Positions 23,820 through 34,900 of a stretch of 64,000 nucleotides of DNA are shown here, piece by piece. The DNA is taken from NCBI RefSeq assembly GCF_004337985.1, contig NC_043742.1, positions 1,350,176 to 1,414,175 of the forward strand, written 5' to 3'. The notes under the pieces were generated by a model that was not told where the DNA came from, did not search any database, and worked only from the letters and a program-made list of their open reading frames with translations. Source of the DNA: Pyricularia pennisetigena (Eukaryota > Ascomycota > Sordariomycetes > Magnaporthales > Pyriculariaceae). Position 1 is the stretch's first letter; each line of letters begins with the position of its first letter. A program made the position numbers and the translations under genes.

Positions 23820-24578
23820 TAAATTCAAAAATTTAATGTTACGCAAATCTTAAAACTCGATACGCTGCAACGGCGTTTCCCGCAGTAAAAAGGTTTTTTA
23901 AACGGTATAAAACCCGGAGCTCGTATTTCCAGCATTTTAAACAATTTCCAAAATATAGCAGAAACAATTGCTACATCGGTCCCAAAAATTATTAAAAATA
24001 TACCCAAAATTATCAGCCAAACGCCCCAGCTTATTTCGGAACTAGTTCCCAAAAACTGCTCCCTGGGGACCGGAAAATTCTGTATCCAAATCGGTAGCAA
24101 AAACTTATATAACGCCCTGCCTTTTAACCTTTTTACTTTCATCGAACCGGAAATTGTAAAAATGTTAAAACAGCATTTTCAAAATATTGAAAATGTCGAC
24201 GCTATTTTTACGCAAATTATAACGCCCTATTTCCGCCATACCCTTATAACCGGCGTAATATTAACTGGTATCGGTACTTTTAATGTCGTTATATCGGCTT
24301 ATGGTCGTTTTACTTAGTTTAAAAAGTCGAAAAAGATTTTATTTTCACCGACGCCCATTGTTTTTATATTGCGGCTGCTTATTGGACTACTGTTTTGCGT
24401 TCCGTATATAATCCCCACTTTAACATTTTTTATAATTCGGTCCAAATTCGATAAATTACCGGTATGGATTGAGGTTAAAAATGGCGATATATTCGAATTT
24501 TCAATAAAATATATATATTATGCGCTGTTTGGGGCAATTATAAGCAGTACTGTACACGTTTTCGCAAAAGTTTTTTAA
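23820..24578 (+). pseudogene. Multi-pass membrane protein relic, family unknown
   Basis: A single frame stays coherent for about 250 codons with only a few TAA/TAG stops (one after RRFPQ, one after YGRFT). The N-terminal half is amphipathic and helical (SILNNFQNIAETIATSV, KIIKNIPKIISQTPQLI, then a Cys-containing segment KNCSLGTGKFC). The C-terminal half has three hydrophobic segments: TLITGVILTGIGTFNVVI, LRLLIGLLFCVPYIIPTL and YALFGAIISSTVHVFAKVF. This layout suggests a predicted fungal membrane protein with a lumenal or extracellular N-terminal region. I do not recognise a named domain. The gene ends at the TAA near 24576 unless that stop is mutational. Confidence 0.6.
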
Positions 24579-25004
24579 GGCCAAATTTTAACTTAATCGT
24601 GCCCTTTAAATACATTTTATAAACATTTGCTTTCTAACGTGGTTTAAAAATCGTATTTTTTGTATAAAAGGTTTACTCCTCGTAATTTTTATCCACCGGG
24701 ATTAGCAATAATATATTTTATTTACTCCAATTTTGGCTTTAAATTTTGGAAGCGAAAAAACTATAACTTTCGAATAATATATATTTTGCGTTATTTTGCA
24801 ATTCTGCGCACGACGTGCGCATTTGCTATCCAGCAATTATTTGCAATATATTTAGCAATCCCGCATTAATATATGGTATATAAAACCAATATACCTTCAA
24901 AACTCCTGTTTTTAATAAGTTTTTAAATTACACAAAATGCACAATTAACCTTTTTTTTATTATAGCTAAATTTAAAACGATTTTTTTACACAAATACCTT
25001 TCGC
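24579..25004. other. Intergenic, nothing recognised
   Basis: AT-rich sequence between a plus-strand and a minus-strand relic. It could include both 3' ends; no polyadenylation signal was convincing. Confidence 0.5.
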
Positions 25005-25541
25005 TTAGGCCATTAAAGTTTGTAAGGGTTCGTCGAAGGATAGGCGGTGCCACGGATAATTGCAATTGGCCTTTGCTCCATATTTATAAATATAATCGAC
25101 GTCGTCCGCCCAGTTGCTTTTATCCAAATTACCAAATAACCCGGTATTTTAAATAATAATTGGGTAACGAGCTATAGGTTATAAACCATCCCATTATCCA
25201 AACGTTTTTAAATTTATATTAAAAGGTCGCAGCAAGGTTTTACCTGCTAAAAAAAACCTAAAAGGTATATTCTTTTTTAAAATAAAATCTTTTGGGAGGT
25301 AATTTCCCCCAAATTGCGGCGGGGCGGTTTTTTTCGAAATTTGTAACGTTATATAATAATCCCGTAATTTTACCCCTGTAATAGCGGTAAATTCCCCGTT
25401 AAATATATATAATATTAACGGTGGTAAAATTGCCTTTGTTTCCGTCGGTGGGCAGGGGGTGGGTGTCGCGACGGCTTCCCGGGATCCAGTAAACGTTATT
25501 AATATTATCCCGGTCGTTATAATTGCTAAAAACGCTACCAT
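25005..25541 (-). pseudogene. Small secreted-type protein relic, family unknown
   Basis: Read on the minus strand from an ATG at 25541, the first residues MVAFLAIITTGIILITFTGS form a plausible signal peptide. A Pro/Thr-rich segment with one Cys follows, then a polar domain. The same frame continues past a stop at about 25194 into GLFGNLDKSNWADDVDYIY and NCNYPWHRLSFDEPLQTLM, ending at a TAA at 25005-25007. Total is 178 codons. Size, signal peptide and lack of a known domain fit a small secreted protein, possibly effector-like, but this is inference. Stops inside the frame are TAG/TAA. Confidence 0.55.
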
Positions 25542-26652
25542 ACCTTCGATATTTTCCGCGAAATGTAAAAATTGCTAATATAAAAAGGTTGTTTAGCTAA
25601 CGAATTTAATTTATAGTTTAACGAACCATTTAATAGCAATATATGCGCAATAAAGGGCCTAAATTATAATATTTTTTTCACCTTTTCCAAACCTGGTACG
25701 TTTTCCTTTTTTAAATATTTTAAATATTAAAAGTTGAACGGCGCAGAAATTCGGTTTTTTATTTTCCTTTCTTTTTTTCGACTGTTTTTTTTTCCGTTAA
25801 ATAACGATGTAAAAACACGTATAATTGGTATGCTAATAACCGCGATTGGTGGTAACGTGTATTGCGATTAAAATAGCCGTAACAGCGTGTTTAATTCGGT
25901 GAAAAGTTGTTAAAATTGGACATTATCCAGCCGAAATTCATGCAGGCATTAATTATTTATATTTTTATCACCCGGCGTAAATAGATATTCGGACCCGTTT
26001 AATTTCCCAATTTTTATTCTAATTTGTAATTTTACTGTTTTTATTTCCTAATAAAATGCTTTTATATTTTTTATAAAAAGCAAAATTTATAAAAGCAATA
26101 ATATAATTAAATAGTTTCCAGCTTCCATCCTTTATTGCATCCAGCAGTCTTTCGCGACATTTATATTTAAAATAAAATACCCAGTTTCCTTATGCGTTTT
26201 TACGATTAAAGGGTTTGCAATAAATTAACGCCGTAATATTTATACAGCAAAACACCCAAATAATAATAGGTTTTATTATATTCCGGTGGTTGCGAAAGCG
26301 TTACAGAAATATTTCCCCGAATTGTTATTAACAAATTTAACAATAGCGTTTTATTTAAATTATCGGTTGGAACGCGATTAAAAACGAAATAAATGGGATA
26401 AAAATTCGTTAAACAGTTTTATGGTAAAAAAGTTTTGGGTTGTAACCAGCGCCCCGTTTAAGCCATAGTATTGGTGGGTTAAATTAACCGGACGCCGAAT
26501 AGGGGAAAAATAAAAGTGATTTAATTGCCAATTTTTCGCCCGTCGATAGTCAGTTTAAGGAATTTATTCCTATTTAAACAGAATTTTGGCCCTGAAACGT
26601 AAACCGAAGCCAAAAATAGTTAAATAAATTATTATGTAAATTTTGGAAGGTA
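25542..26652. other. Decayed stretch, possible 3' continuation of the 26653-28482 relic
   Basis: Minus-strand frames remain partly protein-like down to about 26000, so the unknown relic to the right may extend into here. Nothing else was recognised. Confidence 0.35.
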
Positions 26653-28482
26653 TTAAAAATTAGCGTTAAAAAAGCCTAATTTTAAATGGGTAAACGTAAC
26701 GTTAAGGTCTAATATTTTATTATATTGTTTTTCGTTTAATTTGGAGTGTACGTTTTCTATATTACGATTTTTATCGAAAAGCTTTTTTAAAAGCACGATA
26801 CCATAAAAGTTGAAAATATTGTCGTGCAAATATTTTTTCGAATAAATTAATATATCGCGAAACTTTGCAGGCAAACGGAATACTTGGTTATACAACATTT
26901 TTTTTATTTTTGATTTTTATTTTCGAAAAAAAAAGAAAAAAAATAGGTACGGAGAAACCAGCAACTTTACCAAAGCCCTAAACGGGTTTTTGGACAATTT
27001 AAATTCCAAATTGGGAATATATTAACCAGGTGGATATTTCGGTTTTGCCATATAAACCCTAATTAAACAACCTTTTTTAAAATTCCTATTTAATTTTTTT
27101 CGACCTTTAATTTTTAACAGTGTAACCTGTTTATTTACAAATAAAAGATTTTATTTATTAATTTAAAACCAGGAATTTAATATAGCCCTTTTTTCGATAA
27201 AAATATCCAATTGTTATAGGAAATATTTTTCGGTCCGTTAAATTAACAATTCGTTTGAAAAATGTAGCAAAAATACATAAATTGAATAATAACGTGGCCA
27301 TATTATTTTTTTTCACTTTATTTTTTTGAAAAAACGATTAAAAACGTCGGTCGGGCCTATTGCTTATTTTACAAAACGAGCGGTAAAATCCAATTAAAAA
27401 AGCTGCGTCCAAATCCTAAATTTAACCATATAATCGCTAATTTAAGGTTATTTGCTATTGTGAAAAATGAATTCGATAATATATATAGCGGGAGTCGTAA
27501 AGTTTATTAAAATAACAAAATATCGTTTAAAATGTTCTTGGAGCATCGGTAAATGGTAGTTTCGAAATAGTATTTGTAAACGTTCCATAGTGTTACTTTA
27601 TGCTGGGGCAAGCTTTCCTAAAACGCAAAAGAAGCGATATTTAAAAGCAAAAATGAGATAAATCCGTAATTTGGCAATTTCCAAAATCATTTAAAAAACG
27701 TTAAATCTTACAAAGGTACGGTGCTATTTAAAAAAATATAATTTAAATAGTGTTGAAAAACAAAAAGGAAAACAATGGTCCCACGACAAAAAGCAGAAAT
27801 TTTATAACGCAATAATATTCCAAAATATACGCTCCACCTTTATATTTTCGTTTTTTACCAAAATTGGTTTACGCATCGGAATTATACGATTGGGAGGCGT
27901 ACCCCTATGTTTTTATATATATTTTATAACCGGTTTACCATTTTTAAATTTGGACATAATCGTCGATAAATCCTGAATTAGCAGCCGATCGTTATCCCTA
28001 ATTCCACCTATCTCACTTTCACCGATTCGAACAGGTACGTCCTTATTATAATACAAAGCAGCGGTTTCTGGTTTATTTTTGGATTTGCCTATCAAATAAA
28101 ATAGCTTTTAAAACTTTTTCAATTCCAGCTTTTCCATATTACAACGCTCCAAAACGATTATTATTTTGGTGCTTTCGATGCTAATTTCGTGCGATTCCTT
28201 ATTATATTTATGTGGTTTAAGCGAATTGCGAATATCCGGGGTATATTAAATATCGCTATCCCAATCGTTTCCGGTAAATAAAAAATACATTCGCTCGTCG
28301 TTACCTTTGTAAAATTTGAAAATATTGTAGCTTATTAAAACCGGGTTAGGTGGCGAAACATATATAAACGTTTGGTTTATTACCGTATTAAGCCATTTAT
28401 TATTTTTGAAAATTTTATTCCAAACCTGCGTTGTTTTTTCTTGTTCCGGGTAAAGTTTCGCATTAATCCCAATTTGCGCCAA
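26653..28482 (-). pseudogene. Long decayed coding relic of unknown family
   Basis: Minus-strand coding is protein-like across at least 1.8 kb. From 28482: AQIGINAKLYPEQEKTTQVW, then FTGNDWDSDI, TKIIIVLERCNMEKLEL, and VPVRIGESEIGGIRDNDRLL. Later come DFTARFVK.AIGPTDVF (27390) and, near 27060 in a shifted frame, HLVNIFPIWNLNCPKTRLG. At 26898-26653 is LNEKQYNKILDLNVTFTHL. The stretches at 28482, 28095, 27390 and 26898 share one frame. The composition is balanced rather than purely Lys/Asn/Phe, which supports real ancestry. I recognise no domain. Candidates such as an NLR-like or large cytosolic protein are guesses. Confidence 0.5.
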
Positions 28483-29289
28483 TTTTTTTTTAAATAAATA
28501 CGAGATACAGGAGGTAAATGTTTTGTAATCGTGTCGAAGATTTTTTGTGGTAAATTTTCGAAAATTCCGAGTTTTTTTTGTTCAAATATAGTATTTAATA
28601 TAAAATAAACTACCCGGTGTATCGTGCCTGCAAATAAATATTAAACAGCGCAGCGAAGGTCTTTTTATAAGTTTTTACTGTTGCACCCTATTTATTATTT
28701 GCGTTGGGGATTTGCGAAACCCTAAATTTCGGAAATAAAATGCATTTCCAGCATCCCATTTTCGGTCCGGAGTTTTTAAAAACCACCCTAAAACAGCAGG
28801 GCGGAAAACAGGATTAATATTCCTGTGCTTGTAGCACCGTAACGACTTCTATCCGGGTTCTGAAATTATGGACCAGAAATTGTCCTTTAACTATGTCCCG
28901 TTTGTGGAGTTAATTCCACCTTTTCCTTCTCACCCCATTTAATTGAAAATTGGAACCCATAAAAACATATTTTGCATTTTCTGGTTTTATCCTTTTATAC
29001 CGCAGTCCCTACCGCTTAACGCCCTTAAATCGCACGGTAATTTAATTGCATTTTATTCCGCATTAAACGAGATTTCAGGGATCCTTAACTTTTCGTTTAT
29101 CGTTCGTTGCCTACTATGCGATGGACGACATTTTCCCTCGTTTTTTCCTACCTTTTTTATATATCCGAAAATAATTTTACGAAAAACACGCCGCCAAAAC
29201 CTGAGTTTTTGCGAAAACGCACAACGTTCGGAATTTTTTTCGGTATCCCGGGTAATAATACGACATTTAATTACGTACGTCTGTTCGTA
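28483..29289. other. Decayed stretch upstream of the GMC relic
   Basis: Short plus-strand frames (for example 28943-29311) show no family resemblance. The promoter and 5' end of the GMC gene, including any signal peptide, must lie here but cannot be read. Confidence 0.4.
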
Positions 29290-31316
29290 TTTGGAAAAAA
29301 ATTACGACTAATATATAGCCGTAAATTATTGTCGGAGGTGGTAACGCCGGTTTTGCCGTAACCGCCCGTTTTACGCAACAGTAAAAAGGAACGGTGGCGG
29401 TCGTCGAAGCCGGTAGTTTTTATAAAATTGGGAACAGCAATATAAGCGAGGTTCCGGTATTTATTAGCATATTCGCGAGCAAAGGTATCCACGATTGGCA
29501 GCCGATGGTAAGTGTATTTCCCAACGTATAGCTGCACCGGCCGGTAACGAATATTTCGTTATTTATGTTCGAGAGCTTTGCCATTATCGAAACGAAACGA
29601 CGATATTATCGAAACAGGTTTTATAAAAATGTTTATTAATTGTAAATGCTGATTATAAAATAAATAAATCGATTGGGGATTTATTATTAAACCTCAGATT
29701 GTAAATTTTGTTACGGTCCTTAGCAAAATACCCGTCCTAACTTTTATTTATTAAACTACGGACGGAAAATCGATCCTATACCCGCGTAGGAAATGCTTCG
29801 GGGGTTTAACGGTTAAAAACTTTATGGTTTACCAGCGCGGCAATATTTAATCCTACGAAATATGGGCAAACCTGGTTAATAATAAAAATTACAAATTTGA
29901 AAATCTCCTGCCCTATTTTGAAAAAAATTTCAAATTCACACCCCCCGATACGAACCGAAAATTTAAAAATGGTAATACCGATTATAATCCTACCGTATTA
30001 AGGGACGGTTAAAGGTTTTTATTTTTAATTTTTTTATATTACGTCCAAGTTTTTAATACGTGGGTGGTGAAAAGATTCGGGGAATTCGGGTTTCCTATTA
30101 TTCCCGGATTTTAAAACGGCCATTTAATACGGAACGGTTCGACTATGGGCCAATCCTATAATATATATAATATCAACGCAACTATTATATTGAAAAAGTC
30201 GTCCGAAATATCGTTTATACGATTGGTTATAAAATATAAAAATTTTATTATTTACCCATTTATTATAACTAAAAAAGTCCTTTTTAATAAGGATAAAAAA
30301 GCCACAAATTTTATAATTAATACGCAGGGTTTTTAGTACATCCTATTTACCCGCAAGGAAATTATATTATTAGCAGGTTTTATAGGAACGCCGCAATTGT
30401 TTATGGTGTCCGGAATCGGGCCGGCGGATACTTTATAAAAATTAAATATTCTAATTTTTGCAAATCGTCCCGGCGTTGGCCAAGGTATGCAAAATTATAT
30501 ATATTTTGGTCCGTTTTATCGCGTTAACGCTCCAACAATATCGTCGTTTTTCGAAAACCCGAAATTCGCCGCGCAATAAACGACCGAATTTAAAAATCAC
30601 GCGGTTAAAATATATACCAACCCTGCGTCCGATATAATCGCGTGGGAAAAAGTTCCGACGGAATTGCGTTCGAATTTTACCGAAATTTTACGGATAAAAT
30701 TAAATGGTTATCCTAACGATTGGCCGGAATTGGAATATATTTCCTTAAATGGATATTTGGGCTGGAATAACGATTTTCGCGGGGGATCCCCAAACGATGG
30801 GTACAATTATACGATTTTGGCGGTGGCGTTAATTTCGCCGCTTTCGAAAAGCTCCGTAACCATCGTTTTAACGACATATTTATTTATTTTAAACTTAACC
30901 CTAAATTCCTGTCCGAATATACCGATATAAAGGTCGCACTGGCCGGCTATAAACGAATGCGACAATTTTGGTAGACGACCACGATATAATAATTTTTCGT
31001 CGATAAGGAAAAAAAATTCCCGGGCAATTTAATCCAAAACGACGATAATATTATAAATATTATTAGGTAAAACTATTATATTACGAATTACGGTTCGTGT
31101 ATTGCCGCTATGGGTAAACCGGAGAACCTTATGGCCGTAATGGATGCCCAAACTCGGGTATATGGCGTTCGAAATCTTCGCGTCGTTAATGCGTTAGCTT
31201 TTCCGTTTTTACCACCCGGCCATCCAGTCGCCATAATTTATGCGCTGGCCGAAAAAATTTCGTATAACATTTCGAACAATTACCCTAAATTCCAAACAAT
31301 TTGTAAAATCAATTAG
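29290..31316 (+). pseudogene. GMC oxidoreductase (glucose oxidase/aryl-alcohol oxidase family), full length, RIP-inactivated
   Basis: The FAD Rossmann motif is intact as IIVGGGNAGFAVTARF from 29325, followed by VVEAGSFYKIGNSNISEVP. ATG at 29505 is followed directly by GTAAGT (29508-29513), a consensus splice donor. Coding resumes near 29668 with IDWGFIIKPQ and PRRKCFGGL..KNFMVYQRG, GMC signature 1. Near 29900 comes ENLLPYFEKNFKFTPPDT. At about 30360-30480, [20 protein letters not shown] and RPGVGQGMQN match signature 2. The C-terminal domain ends with GSCIAAMGKPENL, RVYGVRNLRVVNALAFP and LPPGHPVAIIYALAEKI, the conserved GMC terminus, with a TAG at 31314. GMC enzymes are FAD-dependent, usually secreted alcohol or sugar oxidases. 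About 600 codons is normal. Internal stops are TAA/TAG. Confidence 0.93.
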
Positions 31317-31620
31317 CAAATATAATTTATTAAAATAAATACCTCCGGTTACCGTTAACCGTAAAGCAATTAGTTTCCCAACGCAAAACTATAGTCTTAC
31401 CACTGTAAATATATTAAAAACCTGTCCCGTTTCCAATTTTAGCACATTACCTTAATTTATATTATATACCAAATTGGTCTCCATACTGGACTTTAGCGGC
31501 AGTTTTGCTGGTTAATTTAGCTTGCATGGGGAAAAACCTGTTTTTAGTATGCTTTTCCTACCGTCACTATTTAATAGCGCCTTGGTAAATTTAAAGTGAT
31601 ATCGAGCAACAAAACTGCAT
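31317..31620. other. RIP-signature spacer left of the un-RIPed island
   Basis: No gene seen. The base composition changes abruptly at about 31600, from TpA-rich decay to sequence with normal TCA, TGA, CA and TG content. Confidence 0.5.
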
Positions 31621-31918
31621 TGAGAAAATTGTTCGAATCATAGTCACTGCCATCGCACTTGGGCGTGTGGATGCACGCTAACTAGCAGATATCACGTGCG
31701 ATTCGAATTCCTAACTTCTCAGGCATCCACAACTCCACACCACCCCTATATCTCTTTCTATAGCTAGATTGCATTTTACTCTCTTTTGTATATAGTAAAT
31801 AAGACAGATAATTAGATATAGCGAATCGCACTAATTAGATTGTCTTAACCCCGAATCCCTACGCGTAGACAAGGTCTATAAGCAAAAACCTCGTTGATTA
31901 ATCTTATATTACCAAACA
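31621..31918. mobile_element. LTR-like sequence, apparently not RIP-mutated
   Basis: A 298-bp segment starting TGAGAAAATTG and ending ATATTACCAAACA, i.e. TG...CA termini as in LTR retrotransposons. It is rich in TCA, TGA, CA and TG compared with all its neighbours, so it was probably inserted after RIP acted. Internal pairs (TGAGAA at 31621 with TTCTCA at 31716; GTGGATGC with GCATCCAC) indicate structure. No PBS, polypurine tract or coding was recognised beside it, and the bases flanking these termini do not give a clean 5-bp duplication. TGCAT lies directly before 31621 and recurs at 31943, but using it as a duplication would move the right end to a non-CA terminus. It could be a solo or truncated LTR, or another short element. 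Confidence 0.45.
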
Positions 31919-32030
31919 ACCGGAGAGGCCTATTAATTGATTTGCATACATATAGTCGACATTGGCGAGGCGCACCTCCGTCTTTTGTGCAGACCAGCAC
32001 AATCTTCCTTCCTTAATATTAGAGTGTGCG
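31919..32030. other. Right part of the un-RIPed island
   Basis: Sequence between the LTR-like segment and the DUF3723 relic retains CA/TG-rich composition (GTGCAGACCAGCACAATC), so the unmutated block extends about 110 bp beyond the putative LTR end. No gene, tRNA or promoter was recognised. Confidence 0.4.
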
Positions 32031-32274
32031 GCCCGGAAATTGCCAGTTAATCTTTATTTCCGGGATATCCTTTATTTAACGCGTTATGCGCTATATTTCT
32101 TCGGGGTTGCTTCTTTTGCCGGGAGGGTTATTTTGGACGTTTTTTGGCAATGTTTTCGGGCTTTTTTGCATTTTTCCCCGCCGCGTACCTTATTATTTCA
32201 TTCGAACTCGAACCGGTTTAAATTTGTTTATTGCCCACTCCGGGACGAAAAACTTTTATTTTTTTTATTTCCCA

Positions 32275-34900
32275 ATTTAATACAAAATATATTTTAAATA
32301 GTTGCGGTATATCCATAACCAGGTCGAGGTAATTAATTGGCGATATATGGTTAAATTCGTAATTAAAAATTCTTATCCCTTTTCCCAAATATTTTTTTAA
32401 TATTTTTGCAAATTTTGAGGGCCTTGGTTTTAAAGGTTTAGGTTTATCGACCAATAATTTATATGCAACGGTTTATTGCAATTTTATAAATTTTACGATT
32501 TTCTTTCCTCGATCGAGGTTAGGTTCCTGGGCTTTACCCGTTATTTAAATATAAGGCAAGGTTAGTTTGGTTAAAGTAATCCTCGAAATATATTTGATTA
32601 ACTTATACCCCGGATAGTGCGGTAGCTTTACGTGGGACGTTTTGCGTTTTTGCTATGGACGGTTGGTCTATTGCCTAAATATGTTTTTCCTTTATGTTTT
32701 TCAGTTTTGTAATTGTGGCTCGGAGCCTCGTCTCGTATTCGGAAAGCTTTTGACATTGTGTATTATTAGCCTTAATTTTGTAATTAATGTTTAATTTTAT
32801 TTCCTTTAACCGTTGTACGTTATTCTGCTTTTCGACTTTTTTAACCTTTAGTATCCCAATTGTGGTTTTAAGCTTAATTCCTTCGTTTTGCAAATACTTT
32901 AATTGCTGCGCAAAGGATTTATATATATTCCGATTTTACCCAATCTCATATTGCGATTGTCCGAACTCCGTTTTTTTTTCTGTTTTTTTCACATTTAGTA
33001 ATTTTAAACTCTTTTTAAAATCCTGCAGGTAACGTGTAACTGTATGGACCTGCTCCTAATAATTACCCGGCAAAATCGGAAACCGTGGCGCCGATTGCTC
33101 CCAATTACCAGGTATATTTTGGGTAATGCAGGTGGTAACGCCGGTATATTTAATTTGGCTGGTATTAGTTATTGTTTCCAGGATTTTATTTTTACAGGCG
33201 ATATGGTTACCAAAAAAAAAAAATAATTTAATCGCTGTATAAAGTCAAATTTAAACCGGTCGTTTATTAGCAATGGGCGATGCAAATCGGCCAAAAAAAA
33301 TAAATTTTTGTTTTTGGTAAAATCCCATACGGCTGGTAACCTATAACGATTTAACCGCTTTTTTTCTCCATTTATACCGGAACTAAACGTCTTTTTTCGG
33401 TTTTCGTGCGGTTCGGCCTCGCGAATAATACGCACTTTTTTCTTTACATAATCGTCTTTTTTTATATACCTATATATTGCTGGGTTTTTCGCCGTGTTAA
33501 ACAAACGTCGGGCTATATTTTTATCTGGGTTTTGCTGCATTAGTGCTTTTATTTGGTCGTTATTAAACCCAAATATGTTTACCATCGCTGCGAATTTAAA
33601 AAAAACCCCTTTATTTGCATATTCGATACGGGGCCCTACCAGTCGCTTTTTCGCTTTTTTTTCCATACCCATCCCTTCGCGGAAGGTAAAAAACCACAAT
33701 TATCGGTACAAAATACTGAACCGATCGACGGGATTTATTCGAATATATTTAAATTTATAACGCTTTATTTCCACCGCATATATATCGGTCGGATTATTAA
33801 ATTTATTAAAAATATCCTCCAATACCGATTGGATAATATTTTTCCGTTTAGGGTTAATTAGCATTTTTATATAATTGGTAGGATTTTTCAAATATTTCAA
33901 ATTTTCGAAAAATTGGAAAAACGACGGTATTAAGGAATTTTTGGTTTTCGAACAAATCCTGGACCAAATTTCCTTCCTTTCGTCGGAATTAAATATTTGA
34001 AAAATATCGCCGCCTTTAACGCGGCCGCGGAGAGCGACCGCCTCCGATATAAATGCGCCAAAGGCAGTTAATTGCAGCGCTGTTATATTTGTTTTAATAA
34101 TTTTTTTTATTTTGTTTTTATCGTTATCGAATACGAAAAAGTAAAACTCCTTTATTCGATTTAAAAAGTTTGAAAAAAATTGGTTATAATTATTAGTAAA
34201 TTCCAATTAATATATTGGATTTATAAACTTTACGTTGTAGCATTTAAAATAAATTATTTTGTTAACCATGCTAAAACGCATGCCCCCGTATAGGGCCGGA
34301 AATTTTAGGAAAACATCGAAAGCTGGCCCAAATTAAGCGTAACCCAATAATTGCTGCAATTTTTATTATTTGTTTTTCGTATCCGCAATAGACGTAAATC
34401 GAACCTATTATCGTATTTCGAAATATGAATTTTTGGGCCCGAAAACTTTTTGGAATTAACGAATTTTATAATAAAATTCCCCGTCGTTTGGCTTTTTTTC
34501 GTTTATATATTTATCCATTAACGTAATTTTTAAATTTTTGCTAATATTTGTTATAAAACCGTCAATTTTTATATCCGTCGTAAAATTGGGATCCAGGTAT
34601 ATACCGGCGAGATAAAAATCCATTATCCATTTTTTTTGGGCGTAGGAACGCAGTTCCCGAACAATTTCGATTTTGTAACGGCTTCGAAAATATTCCAATT
34701 TAAAAGAGGGAAGGAATTCCAATTTTGGATATTTTTTTCGAATTGGTTTTAAAATATTTTCCGCTAATATACCAGTTATATAAAACAATTCGTTAAATTA
34801 ATTTTTTTTTATATAAACAGGAATACGGTTAGGCAGTTTTTCGGGGCGCCAGCCTTTTTCGCCAATATAAAACTTTTTAAAACGTTTTACGTTTTATGGA
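32275..34900 (-). pseudogene. DUF3723-type fungal protein relic, near full length
   Basis: Read from 34900 leftwards: KRFKKFYIGEKGWRPEKLP, then YPKLEFLPSFKLEYFRSRY and MDFYLAGIYL, then MDKYINEKKPNDGEFYYKI, all matching the DUF3723 N-terminal half (family form LPPGY...LHGRHR and YSNEKKPSDGEIYRKIR). At 34206-33700 is GDIFQIFNSDERKEIWSRI and SLIPSFFQFFENLKYL; at 33699-33169 is the next conserved helical block, ending KNLFFLADLHRPLL. A coiled-coil region follows (33030-32675), and a C-terminal block with AKILKKYLGKGIRIF lies at 32420-32370. A single TAA at 33702-33700 separates two stretches of 168 and 176 codons. The frame is the same from 34788 to 33169. The family is common, repeated and functionally uncharacterised in fungi. 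This is the best-preserved relic here. Confidence 0.8.

Noticed and set aside
29271..29537. 88-codon minus-strand open frame
   Set aside because: It is antisense to the FAD-binding Rossmann region of the GMC relic, which is the better-supported reading.
31321..31620. Internal gag/pol region of a Copia-type element beside the LTR-like segment
   Set aside because: Translations in both directions gave no gag, protease, integrase or reverse-transcriptase motif.
31962..32297. 111-codon plus-strand open frame next to the un-RIPed island
   Set aside because: It overlaps the C-terminal end of the minus-strand DUF3723 relic and has no family resemblance; it is a frame shadow.
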